DNA of 64,000 bases from Cycas panzhihuaensis. Taxonomy: Eukaryota > Cycadophyta. Made by a program: the position numbers and the translations under genes. Below the pieces are notes generated by a model, which saw only the letters and a program-made list of their open reading frames with translations, was not told where the DNA came from and ran no database searches. The stretch lies in contig CM041465.1 of NCBI GenBank assembly GCA_023213395.1, forward strand, positions 90,403,741 to 90,467,740, given 5' to 3'. This document shows positions 46,274 to 57,714 of this stretch, one piece after another (positions within the stretch are counted from its first letter, which is position 1; every line of letters starts with the position of its first letter).

Positions 46274-47236
46274 CAAGACACCGAATGTTCTCAAATGGTC
46301 GATAGTTGGCTTCTTTCCGGACCATGCCTCCTCGGTGTGATATTGGTGATCATTGTTGTAGGACTTCGATTGGCCACATAGGCGGTGTTTGAAATGCTTC
46401 GCCCAAGAAGCTCTTGGAAGCCCTTTTGCATGCATCATTGTTCGGCTTTATTAGCCAAAGTTCTATTCATCTTCTCGGAGACTCCATTTCTTTGAGGAGT
46501 ATGAGGAGTTGTGAGTTGTCTCAATTCCATTATCCTTGCAAAATTGGTTGAATTCATTTGAAGTGAATTCACCTCCATTATCGACCTTAATGTGCCAATT
46601 GAGTAGTGATTCATTTTTACTTCGCCTTGAACTCTTTGAACTTGGAGAAGGCTTGATTTTTGCTTTAGGAAGTAGACCCGGACTTTGTGAGAGAAGTCAT
46701 CAATAAAAGATATGTAGTACCTTTGCTCCTCCAAAGGAGTGGGTGGACATGGGCCCAAACAAGGCGGGGTGAACTAATTGCAAAGGATAAGATGCACGCC
46801 ATGCTTTGCCTTTAGGAAAAGGCGTAGATGTTGTGTCCCCATTATGCAAGCTTCCAAAGACATTTTGAACCATACATCTTTGGAAGCCCATACACCATGC
46901 GTTTGTATATCATCTGCTTGATTGTCTAGGCTTAAATGTCCTAGACGTTGATGCCATAATCGAATTTTTGACAAAGATGTGGAACCGAGTAAGCGTAATC
47001 AAGAGTAATGTTATTGGCATCCAACTTGTAAAGACCTTGATCCTCGTGGGCTACTACAATCGATCATCTTTGTCACGAATGATACATTTCCCATTTTAAA
47101 TAGTACGCTCAAGTGTTGCTTGTTCATCGGCTATGAGATAGCGATTCTTCTCCATAGAAGGAATGAAGTAGGCATCCTTGTTGGGAAATCTTGAGGAAGG
47201 ATTTTGAGGAGAATGAAAAGGAGCTATGGTGCCTAT
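46274..47236 (-). pseudogene. Integrase of copia E
   Basis: Fragments in different frames: zinc-finger part (LWHQRLGHLSLDNQ near 46960, CIMGTQH near 46850), core part (YISFIDDFSHKVRVYFLKQK, TPHTPQRNGVSEKMNRTL) and MMHAKGLPRASWAKHFKHRL before the altered patch. Many 1-6 bp deletions separate them. Confidence 0.83.
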
Positions 47237-48430
47237 TCACGAAATCTCAAGCGATTCAAGATTTCCAAAGGTCACTGATTGACCTTTACCTTCCTTGATG
47301 TTGCAAAGGAGTTCTTCACTCCCTGTCATATGTCGAGAAGCTCCTGAATCGACAATCCAAGTGTTGTCAATGTTGCTTGATTGGTATGCACAAAGTAGTT
47401 TGTCATCATTGGCAAACTGATTATAATGGCGTTGGTAGCCACTTCTTTGACTCCCCCCACTTCTTGGACCTCTTCGATAGGCACCTCGATTTGGTCGAGG
47501 GGGATTCTGCTGCTGATTTGACTGTTGGAATCTTTGTTGAAACTGTTGTCGTGGGCTGTTGTCTTTGACCACTGGTGCACGCCTTTGACCACTGGTGATC
47601 TTTGTTTTGACCACATGGTGCTGCTTGTCTTTGAAAATCCGCTTCTTTCTGCACTCAAGTGCAATGTGGCCAGGAATGCCACAATAGTGGCAAATGACAT
47701 TGGACTTGGAAGATCCAATGTTCATATTTCCAAACTGCTTTGTGAATGCAGTGTTGGATTTTTGAGTTGTCTTTGCCCTTGCTGTGAAAGCACCTGTTGT
47801 CGATGGTTCTTCATTATCCTTAGCATAAATTTGTTCTTCTTGAAGCAATAAGCTTTCAAGTTGATTGACTGTCATCCCCCTTAGTGAACCATCTCGTGTA
47901 GTTGATGATATAAAGCCGTTGTAGTCCTTTGGTAATGCTTTTGTGATGGAGGCTATGATTTCATCTCTTGTGGCTGGACTACCTAAAGTAGTTAATTCAT
48001 TACAAACCTCCTTAATAGAGGACATGAATGCCGACATTGGCCTTACAAATTTGATGGAGTACAATTTAGCTTTTATCATCAAAATGCGAGCTTCATCTCG
48101 CCTTTCATACAAAGAGGACAAGGTGTCCCATGCTTCTTTAGAAGAGTGTGCAGAAGAAATATTTTGGTCTACATGTATGTCCACAACCATACGAATGAAT
48201 GCCAAAGCAATTTCGTCTTTGGCCTCCCATGCAAAGAACAAGTCCAACATCCATAGGTGCAGGTTGATTATTATTAACCACAAGTGTAGGATTGGGGATT
48301 CTTCCAGAAACATATCCCCAGAACTCATTCATTATCAAGAGAGTTTTTGTGATTCTTTTCCATTCTTGATAATTTGATTGCCAGATTAGCCTTATGGTAC
48401 AAGCATTAAGCATATTTATGGCGACCATCT
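47237..48430 (-). pseudogene. Gag and protease start of copia E
   Basis: The start MVAINMLNACTIRL, then QEWKRITKTLLIMNEFWGYV, lies near 48429 in the frame ending at 48138. A frame change near 48230 leads into a long open frame to 47237: DEIALAFIRMVVDIHVDQN, NELTTLGSPATRDEIIAS, the CCHC knuckle CHYCGIPGHIALEC, an Arg/Gln-rich tail, and the protease active site WIVDSGASRHMTG at about 47330-47370. It is the best-preserved gag of this copia family in the window. Confidence 0.88.
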
Positions 48431-48479
48431 TTCCACTTGAGTAACACTTGAAGCTAGCGAGATAACTTGGAAACTTCAA

Positions 48480-50175
48480 AAGCTTCGCTTAAGACCCACC
48501 TTCAAACAACACCACTAGTCCCGATCTTACAAGAAGATCCAACAACCGGTGGGGTGAAGAGAGGTGGAGGACTCGCTAATGAGGTGGAGGACCAAGTTAA
48601 ATCTAGGACAAGGCGGTAGGGTTGATGCATGGACGTACCATGCTTTCCACAGGATTCATGGCCCAATAACACCCTTTTCGAACCTCCTTTCCCTCAAGCA
48701 ACCTTAATTGTCGTTACCTTGGCCGTGCGGTCGGTTGGTCCCCAGGGAATGCACCAAGTTTAAGGTTAATTCGAGGCAAGGTTTGAACCTTTTCGAGCCT
48801 CTCCAGCAGTTTTAAATTCACTTTTAAACAAGTCTAAGTGAATCTTCTTACTTGGATTTTTATGCCTTTTGGCTTACAAAGAATAAGCACAAAGCAGTTT
48901 CAAGTGCTTTATGATCCAGTTGAGGTGCTATGTATGCTTGAGTAGAATGATAAAGTACTTTGAGTACTTAAAAGAAAATGATGTAAGGAACCTTTGATGA
49001 CAAAGAGGGTTCCTTTTAACCTTCAAAAATCGATGAAGTGATGAAGTCACAAGAAAATGTACTCAAGAAATGCTCCAAAGGCCAACACAAGCTCCATCAA
49101 GAAATGTGCTGAGACTTAAAAGGTCTCAACAATCCAACAAGAAAATTGTGATTTTATTAAGTTTCACAATGAGCCTTCCCTTTTTGAACTGAAGAAGGCC
49201 AAGGTCACCATGCAAGGTGCCAAAAACTGAAGTTAGGTGAGAATTTCCTTCACCTTTACAATGTAGATATGCCTTTTAATTACAATAATTAAGCTTAGTG
49301 ATGCTTCAATAGCAAGAAAGTGAACTAAAAGAGCTTAAAACAGTAAGTACACAAGTACTTTTGAGAATCAAGACTGCCAAAAAAAGTTTTTAAGTAAGCC
49401 CGGCTATTAAGACTTAAAGTCTTTTAGAAATTTCCCCCCCTAAGAAATTAAAAAAAAAATCTCTTAAAACCTTAAAAGAGAATTCACATGAGCACATTGA
49501 TCAAAATATGCTAAAAAAAGATTTGAATTTCCAACTAATTGGTAGCCTTTGGGCAGTTCAATCTTGAGTTGGCAAGAGTCTTGAGTTGGCGGCCGAGTTG
49601 GCGAGTTGGCGACCGCTAAAGTCTTGATGTGGCGGCGATTGGAGTTGGAATACTGCTGATGTGGCGGCGATTGAGCTGGAATACTCTCGATGTGACAATT
49701 TGATTTGGCGGTGAAGGCGATGCATTGGACATCGATTTGGCGATTTCTTGTATGCTTCTTGGTGGCAAGACAATGAATAATGACTAAACGATGTGATGTG
49801 AAGGGGCTAGCGAGTTGTGATTCTTCTGAAATGGCGGCTTGATGAACAATGACAGAGAGCTCAGAAGTTGGAGATGACTCAGCGGTGAGGAGCCGAAATG
49901 GCAGAAGAAGGGCGCCGGTGGAATGGCGATGAGCCTCCGATTGTCAATGACACCGGCAAGAGAGCGAGTTAATGCTTGAAACCGAGTTGGAATGAATCCG
50001 AGTCAGTGATGATGATGAGTTGACAGAAGCTTCTTGACTTGGTGAAATCTTGGCCGAGTCTTGATTAGGCGCCTTGGTGAGTTGAACTTCCTTGGCGATG
50101 AGGAATCTTGACTTGGCGATCCTCCAAACAACAAATAGCAGAGATAAAAGAACGATGCTTAAACAGAGACCTTAA
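48480..50175 (-). other. Leader of copia E
   Basis: Non-coding. The part next to gag (48480-48860) matches A and B leaders. The part near the primer site (49560-50130) is richer in GC and has a two-fold repeat around GATGTGGCGGCGATTG...TGGAATACT (49624-49690). No ORF is supported; the 49558-49773 frame is within the repeat-rich leader. Confidence 0.6.
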
Positions 50176-50189
50176 GGCTCGATACCAAA

Positions 50190-50766
50190 TGTGGAAAATG
50201 GGTATTAGGCCACATTAGTCCCAAGATCATAAGTACAAGCATAATCACGAAAATGCATGAAAGCATGAAAGCATGAAAGAGCATAAAGAGAAATAGGAGC
50301 AAGAGAAAATGATACCCAATATGTGGAGTTGGAATTGGTCCAACCTCCCAAGAAGAAGCAGTTTGATTAGCAAACTGATAGCACAACAATCTGACTCCAA
50401 CTCTCCTTGTGAGACAATGAGGAGAGGTCTCATTATATAGAGTGAAATGAGAGACCTAAGGCCTTGGATGTTTGACAAGTGTCAAACATCCAAGATACAT
50501 GACTTGGATCATGAGCAAAAGTGCTTGGATCCTCACCTAAGGCCTTGGATGTTTGACAAGTGTCAAACATCCAAGATACATGACTTGGATTATGAGCAAA
50601 AGTGCATGAGGGTCCATTTGACCCTTTAGTGACAACGTTGTGTCACTAGAAAGAATGTGGGTGTGCACTTTATCACTTAACTGATAAGTCACCCCTAAAG
50701 TAAAAAGTGCATATATTACAAAAAATAAAAGTACATTAACTTAACATTTAAACATAAGGTTTAACA
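50190..50766 (-). repeat. 5' LTR of copia E
   Basis: 577 bp, including the same 81-bp internal duplication (starts 50462 and 50543), so the duplication predates this insertion. The 18-bp palindrome has one mismatch here. Confidence 0.93.
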
Positions 50767-50771
50767 CAGAT

Positions 50772-51395
50772 GATCACCTAGATCTGTGGTTCCATCAAAC
50801 TGGAGGCTTGAGAACATTGAATTACTTTACACAACAATATACGGGGTTGTACTTGATTTTCTCCACCTGATATCTTACTTTGTCCTTCTGTAGTTTGTGC
50901 ATTATTGCCCGTTACGCCTCCCACACTACTACCTGGAGTCGCCATTGGTAATTTGAAAAGGGAATTTATTATATGGCTTGGTGTTTGAATTTCTAACAAA
51001 TGATGATTCCAAGCTTGTTCTGCTACACCATATATTCCCAACTCGATGTACTTTTCTTCTTGTGTTAATACTTCATCTTTTCGCAAATTTTCTCCTTCCA
51101 CAGGATCTTGTTGACTATTTTCGTCAGTGTCTACTGGTTGTATTTCTTTTACAAGATCCTCTTCTTTTAAACACCTCTGATGAATTTCTTCATTTGCTTG
51201 CGTCTTGGCTACACCTAGATCATGCTCTTTTACTTGATCCTTATTTTTTGACTTTCTTGGTGTGATTACAAATCTGGGTTTACATATTCTGGCTTGGAGT
51301 CTTTCCTTTTCCCAAAGTTCTCGATCGCGAGGCGATTTAGCTTCTACTCTGGGTGGCATAGAAGAGGATCCAAGATTATTTTTACTTGGCCTCAC
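50772..51395 (-). pseudogene. Gag N-terminal half of G3
   Basis: An open frame of 205 residues from 51395: SKNNLGSSSMPPRVEAKSPR, a basic/acidic linker, YGVAEQAWNHHLLEIQTPSH, a Gly/Gln linker. It runs into FDGTTDLGDH in the neighbouring frame just before the E insertion at 50766. The G1 counterpart is at 9137-9900. The other half resumes at 43677. Confidence 0.82.
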
Positions 51396-51436
51396 CCATC
51401 ATTATCGTCTCAGACTCAATTCGGCAACGGAATCAA

Positions 51437-51809
51437 TGTGTGCTGCTACATTTCAACACATACAGAAGCAGGCACAAGAATAACAGAAATACCAAATATT
51501 CATTAAGATTTAGAGACACGATGCTGTGAGAACAAGAACTATTATCATTGCATTATGATGGGTTGCTTTGGTTCTCTCACAACCAGAGACAACCTAGAAC
51601 AATACACACAGGAGTCAAAACCAATACAACAAGGTACAGAATGTGGACGACTACATTCTGTGCAACAACAATCAAAACAACTACAACCTGAAAACCAAAA
51701 AGACAACTTTTCAAACGTTTTCCTATTATATTTATATTTACCTATGGCTCGAGTTGGTTGCAACTGTTCAATTATGTTATTTCCATTGCAACTAATATGG
51801 TCGCACACA
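51437..51809 (-). repeat. 5' LTR of G3
   Basis: 373 bp with TGTGTGC/GCACACA ends. The primer-site segment TTGATTCCGTTGCCGAATTG follows on the minus strand at 51417-51436. Confidence 0.9.
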
Positions 51810-51814
51810 GCAGG

Positions 51815-51915
51815 CAACAGAACAAATGTTGACTGATAACTTTTGGCCTCTAAAAGTACATTCGTCAAGGGGGTGACTATCCTGTAGTCTAGTTAGGGCT
51901 TGGTCAACACAGTTA
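51815..51915 (-). repeat. G2 primer site half and LTR end
   Basis: On the minus strand, sequence ending in CAGTCAACA (LTR end, 51827 on +) is followed by TTTGTTCTGTTG, and the site is completed after G3 by CCTACGTCC at about 34086-34095. This matches the G1 site TTGGTTCTGTTACCTAC. The LTR start is not determined; a CAACA at about 51911 is one candidate. Confidence 0.6.
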
Positions 51916-52619
51916 TGTTATCACTCTCCATACAGATATCATAACCTCAAATCATCATCATATATTATCACCATGCCAATATATCAGTCAATATTAATAT
52001 AAATTCATAACTCAATAATCATCATGCATAAGATACACAATATTTCCATGTAACTTGTTTTTTCATTAAGCAATATCATTATCGAATGTCTTTACATCAC
52101 TGAAATGGAGAACATTTCACATGCGTTCCACCATGAAACATGATGTACAACTCTCACACTAGAGCACATGCCATTGGAATGAATAACTTGGCTCTCACAC
52201 CAAAATGGTGGAAAAATAACCAATAAATACTCATTTACATGTCTTTTGGGGAATGGTTGTGACTTATGGTGACAACCATTCCATTTCATAACAAAGCACC
52301 CTTTCATTATGATTTCACTAAATACTCATTCATTACACTTTGTTATGTTCGTACGACCATATGAATATGTGTCCATTGATGACATCAACAATTCCAAAAT
52401 ATACAACTTCAATCTGGGCATACGTCTCGTACATTCCTCATTATGTGTTCAAGATTGTGTTCCATTCTATTCTAGAATGCAATAGTTTTGACTATTTCTG
52501 GGACCTTTTTGGCCATTTTTGGGACCGTTCTAACTATTCTTTGGCTTGTTCTGGCCGTTTCTGGGTCATTTTGACCATTTTTTGGCCGTTTTGGTTGTTT
52601 CTAGGCCTCTTTTGGTCAT
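51916..52619. other. Unassigned; includes a TTTTGGCC-rich low-complexity tract
   Basis: No gene supported. Positions about 52490-52640 are a G/T-rich run of words such as TTTTTGGCCATTTTTGGGAC, TTCTGGCCGTTTCTGGGTCA and TTTTGGTCATTTTAGTCA, an irregular short-period repeat. The rest may be G2 LTR. Confidence 0.45.
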
Positions 52620-53640
52620 TTTAGTCATTTTTGACTGTTGTATTCGTCAACAATTGCTTGAATGTCATCTTCATCATTTTCAATAGAAGGGTTTCCCTTC
52701 ATGTCTTCTCCTAATATTTCATCCCTATCATCCACAATCAAGAATAGTTTCTTTTTTATGCAAACATGGCCATGAGTATACTTTTCATTGCATTTGTAGC
52801 AAGCTCCTTGGCTTTATGTTTTGTGATCTCCTTTAGTGTGATTTTCCTAAATTAGGATGCATTTGGCAAGGGTGTGCAATTTGGAGTTGTGTGAAGTACT
52901 TCTAGTAGTGCATGTGGAAGCTCCTTATATGGTTGTGGGGGTGATATTTTTGGTTAACTTTGTATCCTAATATTATTTTGTTGCTTTAGTTTGCCATGCT
53001 TTAAGCATTGCATCTGTAATGTTTTTGGGTTGGAACATCTCGAGTTGTTGTTTAATGTCTTCCTTGAGTCCACCTATGAGGAACTGCATCATATCTGGCT
53101 TAGTGATGGGGGTCACGTGTAACTAAGACTAGATGTCACTTGATATATTTGACAACCATGGCTACCTGCTAGAGTTTGGTGAGTTTGCTGAAGTAATCAG
53201 TACTCCAGGTGGTTACAAAATTGTTTAGGACATTGTTGATGAATAATTGGCAAGTCTAGAATCCATTTGCTAAATGTCGAATGTCCCTCCATTTGTACTA
53301 GCTACATGTTGTCTACCAAGTGCAAGGCAGTCACTATGATACATTCTTCATCATCTAAGTTATTGAGAAGGGTGCATTTGTCCAACTTGTCAGTTTATTC
53401 TCTTGCAGATTTAGGATGCTCTGCACTAAACTTAGAAATATCGACTTTTGGCTAAAAATCTTGCTATTTTGGTGGGGATGGTTGTGATGGGAGGAACCTC
53501 CCTTTTGCATCTTGGCCACTGAAGGAGCTTGTTCCTACCGCTAGCTTCTCTAGATATTGGTGCATTTTCTTCATTGTATCATATAGATATTTTAATTTCC
53601 CTTTGATTTCTCTTATTTGTTCACGCTATATGCTTCTTCA
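52620..53640 (-). pseudogene. Gag remnant of another gypsy element (J)
   Basis: Minus-strand reading gives MMQFLIGGLKEDIKQQLEMF followed by QPKNITDAMLKAW (about 52985-53085). Further on is a CCHC knuckle in GACYKCNEKYTHGHVCIKKK, then LFLIVDDRDEI (about 52715-52800). This is the layout of chromovirus/Tekay-type gag, different from G1-G3. It is heavily decayed, and pol is absent. Confidence 0.7.
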
Positions 53641-54799
53641 TGAATTTCACTTTTGAGCTGACCCATCTTCATATTTAATTGGGTGTTGGTTGGTATATCT
53701 ACCTTTGTAACAATCGTGAGAAAGAACACATACAACACCACTAACAACAACCACTTAATTGCCTCGAGCTTTGATTAACTGACAAAGTTTAAACAACAAT
53801 AGCGCAAAATTTAATATTCATGATGGCCTCGAGAGCTTCCGCTAATGATGAAGTCTGAATGGCTGTAGTGTAAGGTTTTGACAGTTTCAAAGGCTTTTGT
53901 AAGAGTCCTATAACCTAAGACAATACCTTGAGTAAGATGAAGTTAAATTTTAAGTGCTAAAAGCCATTAATATTAAAAATTTACAACTAATTGAAGGGTA
54001 GGCAAGGTTTATTAACACTTAAGAAGATGAAAAATGCAATAACTGCTCATATGACTATTACTCTAAAAGGTGCCTATCATGTACTAAACATAACTTCGGA
54101 GTTTTTGCTTAGGCTTGGATATTTCCAACCTTAACCCGTGCATTGCATGTTGTCTCACTGCGCTTATCACCTTCACTCGCTGTACCAAGTTGGGTTTGAA
54201 GCTGTGATCTCCTGATCATCTCATCATCAGTCATGATCTGCTAATCTGTGATCCACTGAGTAGCTGAGTCATGATCTGTTGAGGGTTGGGCCATGATCTG
54301 TTGAGTTGTGCCTTGTTCCCAGGTTCTCTAGGTGGCGATGTATGCCCACATTATCTACTTAGGGATAATGACTCTACACTCAACTCTTATCTTCTTCCTC
54401 TTAGTTGTAATGACTGCCTATTTGGTGATTCTCTAAGTCTTCATTTGATACTTGGTTTGCTTGGGCTGCTTGTTTACTCTCTGTTCTTGGGTTGGTGGAG
54501 GATTTCATCAATCACTCAACTCATGACGATGGTTTTGTTATAGTTTGTGCAGGGCATGCTTGAATACCACTTAGTAGGCATGGCGTCAAAGTATCTGGTG
54601 TGATTTAAGGATGGCCTTTTTGTGGCTTTGGAAGTGGTGACTGTTACAAGATTTCACTGACCAACTAAATTAAATTTTCTAGTTTAATTTGTGAATCTCT
54701 ATAAACGAAGAACATTGATGGGATGTTCATCGTTGGAAGGAGTTGGTGGTGGCTTGTTAGCAACCTAAGCTTTTAAATCTGTGAATCTAGGACCAAAAC
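53641..54799. other. Leader side of J, no gene supported
   Basis: No convincing coding sequence. Between gag and the candidate primer site this would be the J leader and gag start. The 54286-54543 frame shows no family motif. Confidence 0.4.
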
Positions 54800-55490
54800 T
54801 GATGCTCTGATGCTACTTGGTACAACCCCAACAAGGAGCTATTACCTAACTGCTCCAGTATTCACCAAGAGATGAGCCAAATTAAGAAATCTTAGATAGT
54901 TTCAATGTTGATAAGAAAACCAGTTGCCCTTTTCAAGGTAGGGATCCTCCAAACTATTCTAACAAGAAAATTGACATTCCAAAAGGATGAATTACAAGAA
55001 GGCTTTCATGCAGTAATAAGGCAAGCATGTGAGGGAAAAGCTAACCTCCTTCCTTATTAGACAAATTTTCCTATACTTGACAAAATGTGACTATCTGCTT
55101 AGCTGCATAGCAATTTTCAGGTGTTTAACAGGAAATGTCTTAGAAATGTTCATAAAATGTTTAGAAAAGCCCTCTAAAACATTTAGAATGTTTGAGAAAT
55201 GTCGCCGAATGTTTGAGAAATATCCTTGAAACATCTGAAATGTGGAGGAATGTTTGAAATGTTATGAATAATTGTAATTTTGTGACATTTGAATGCTTCA
55301 ATGAAGAAGGTTTTGAAATTTTGCATATACTGGTATATTTTTGTTTTTGCTATATTAGATGTTTCCTATATACAAAACTTTCGAGTTTGCATTTCTAGTT
55401 TTCTAAAGCAAAATTGGATCCAAGGGCATTTTGCTTTTCTGGTAACATAGGGAACAACTACTCTTCTTGAACAAGCAGATTGTGTTTTTT
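54800..55490 (-). repeat. Possible primer site and LTR end of J
   Basis: On the minus strand TAGCATCAGAGCATCAG (about 54800-54816) resembles a mutated TGGTATCAGAGC primer site, preceded by GGTTGTACCAAG as a possible LTR end. The following AT-rich 55136-55262 has repeated AATGTTTGAGAAAT words. The LTR extent is unknown, and F is inserted at its right. Confidence 0.35.
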
Positions 55491-55495
55491 ACAAT

Positions 55496-55893
55496 TGATG
55501 GAGAGAGGGTACAAACAATAACTCAACATATATGAAAGCAATCCATTTAGCAAGACACACAGGTGCACCAAATATGGCAGGTGGAAAACCCTTTTAAGGG
55601 ATAAAAAACCACCTCGAAAATAATTATAATATTATAGTAATAATAATGAATATACATGGGAGCAAGTTGAGGATCTCATCCTCCCTCTCTTACTGACTGG
55701 AACCTTCTACCTACGTACCAACGAGATCCTGTCTCCCCAATCTTCTAGCCATCGAATGTATGAAAGATTTTGGAATAAATGGGAGAGAAGTTCGTTGATT
55801 TGGACAGTTGGCCAAATCACCGAACTTTTGTAATAACATAATATACTAATTAAATATATAATAAAAGAATAACATTAGGGCATAATATTAACA
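55496..55893 (-). repeat. 3' LTR of copia F
   Basis: 398 bp, TGTTAATATTATGCCC to CTCTCTCCATCA on the minus strand. Confidence 0.93.
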
Positions 55894-55989
55894 TCCCCCT
55901 TTAATGTTATCGTTTGTACAATATATGATATAGAAGATGAAGAAGACTTCAACATGCTGATCCCCCTTTGAAGGAGACTTCCTTAATCT

Positions 55990-57440
55990 TTAATAAATCT
56001 CTAAGCTTTAAAAACTTAACTTCAATCAACGGCTTTGTAAGAATATTTGCAATCTGCACATCTGTAGGACAATAAGGCAAGTGAATAGTATCATCATTTA
56101 CAAGATTACATATAAAATGTTGATGTAGTTCTATATGTTTTGTCCTTGAATGTACAACATGATTAGTAGCAATAGATATGGCTCGTTGATTATCAACATA
56201 AAATTCGATGGATGAGTTAGGAAAAAAACCAAGCTCACTTAAAAGAGATTTGGTCTAGAGTGATTCTTTGCTGGCTTCAACAAGAGCTCCATATTGAGCT
56301 TCAGTTGTGGATAAGGCTAAGGCTTGCATCTTTTTGCTGGACCAAATAATTAGCGTAGAGTCTAAAAGAAAACATAACCGGCTGTAGATTTACGGTCATC
56401 AGAGTTTCCTGCCGAATCTGAGTCTGTATAACATTAATTTTAGGTTATTCTTACAAGAGTTATAGGTTAAGCCATAGAATGTTGTACCGTCTAAGTATTT
56501 TAAAATTCGTTTAGCTACTTTTCAGTGAGACTTATAAGGAGTCTGCATGTATCTGGAGTATAAAGCAATAGCATAGGAAATATCGGGGCAGGTGTGAGTT
56601 AGGTAAATGAGATTGCCTATGAGTTGTCAATATGTCGTAGGATCACAAAACTTTGTGGGACAATCAGTGGATAGCTTTATACCTGATTGTAAAAGATTTG
56701 GAGCTAATTTAGCATTTTCCATGTTAAATCGTTTGATTAAGTCTAGAATATATTTAGGTTGAGATATCGTTATTTCAGAATCAATTTGACAGATTTGTAA
56801 TTCTAGAAAATAGTTTATAAGACCTAAGTTAGACATTTTAAATTTATTCATTAAGATTGATTTCAATTGATGAATATTGGAGAGTAAGGATCTAGTAATG
56901 ATTATATCATCTATATAGAGAATTAAGATGGTAATATTGTCATTTTCGTGTCTGAAGTAAAGATTATGATCACTAATACATTTAGTGTATCCATTTTGTA
57001 TAAGATAATCATCTATCTTTGTGTACCAAACTCGAGGAGCTTGTTTTAAGCCATAGATGGATTTTCTTAATTTACAAATAAGATTAGGATTATAAACAAA
57101 TCTAGGAGTTTGATTCATGTACATTTCTTCTTTAAGATCGTCATTTAAGAAGGCGCTCTTAACATCCATCTGATGAATTTTCAACCAAATTTTGTTGCCA
57201 GAGCTATGATGGTTTTAATCGTATTCATTTTAGCTACTAGAGCAAAGGTTTTGGTATAATCTATACCATCAATTTGTGAGAAACCTTTTGCTACTAAACG
57301 AGCTTTGTGTTTTTCAACTGCTCATTCAGAGTTAAACTTGGTTCGATAAACCCATTTACAATCTACCGCATTCTTTCTAGGTGGTGACAGAGTAAGTAAA
57401 TTCCAAGTTGAGTTTTTTTTAAGAGCATCTATTTTAACTT
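55990..57440 (-). pseudogene. RT and RNase H of copia F
   Basis: The open frame 56627-57184 carries IHQMDVKSAFLNDDLKEEMY, IYGLKQAPRVWY, YIDD (56906-56917), and the palm/thumb part to NLLQSGIKLSTD. The RT N-terminus lies upstream to 57440 in a shifted frame (VDGIDYTKTF). RNase H words are recognisable at 55990-56400 (ALALSTTEAQYGAL-like, then DNQRAI). Several stops. Confidence 0.82.
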
Positions 57441-57714
57441 GCATGGCTTATTGTCATATGGGATTGTTACTTGCTTGTTTAAAGGTTTTGGGATTATCAC
57501 TGGCCATGACTTTGGACGTTAGAGCAAAATTGGCTTGAAGCTTTTGGGAATGGGTTCTTCTGGTATCCAAAGAATTACCAGCATCAGAACCAACATCAGA
57601 AAGAGTTTTCTGAGTCCAAACAGGTTGTTTGCTATTGTTGGGTTGTTGTTTTAGTGAAGTAGGCTGACTAGATGAAGTAGAGGCAGTTGGTTCTTTTAAA
57701 GTCTAGTTTTGGAC

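Larger units (their letters stand above)
43678..50766 (-). mobile_element. Copia element E, young, complete LTR to LTR, TSD CAGAT
   Basis: LTRs are at 43678-44254 and 50190-50766, both 577 bp and about 98% identical by eye. Target-site duplication CAGAT at 43673-43677 and 50767-50771. Primer site TTTGGTATCGAGCC follows the 5' LTR on the minus strand (50176-50189), and the polypurine tract reads CCCCCCCTTA on + at 44255-44264. It splits the G3 gag codon for codon: removal of E plus one TSD restores the gag reading frame. E keeps many CG dinucleotides where A and B have TG or CA, which fits a younger copy with less methylation decay. Coding regions nevertheless have frameshifts and one heavily altered patch (46074-46273). 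Confidence 0.95.
34096..51809 (-). mobile_element. Gypsy element G3, complete LTR to LTR, interrupted by copia E
   Basis: LTRs are at 34096-34467 (372 bp, 3' LTR) and 51437-51809 (373 bp, 5' LTR), bounded by TGTGTGC/GCACACA. Flanks are GTAGG (34091-34095) and GCAGG (51810-51814), a 5-bp target-site duplication with one change. The primer site is TTGATTCCGTTGCC directly after the 5' LTR and the polypurine tract is GTGATGGGGGAGA at 34468-34480. Order on the minus strand: gag, zinc knuckles, protease end, RT, RNase H, integrase, GTTGCAACC minisatellite, extra ORF, LTR. Without E it would be about 10.6 kb. It sits in the primer site of G2. Confidence 0.88.

Noticed and set aside
46130-46325. Low-C stretch as simple repeat or unrelated insertion
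   Set aside because: It aligns without gaps to B and A integrase with a constant offset, so it is the same sequence with directional substitutions, not foreign DNA.
33074-51809. Tandem array LTR-interior-LTR-gag suggesting unequal recombination between two copies of one gypsy
   Set aside because: The LTR at 34096-34467 is flanked by GTAGG, matching GCAGG at 51810, and G2 primer-site halves lie on both sides. Nested insertion explains it better. The gag at 33074-33967 is also a different subfamily.
55029-55229. Short ORF rich in MFxK/MFEK words
   Set aside because: It arises from AATGTTTGAGAAAT-type short repeats; no protein family and no upstream signals.
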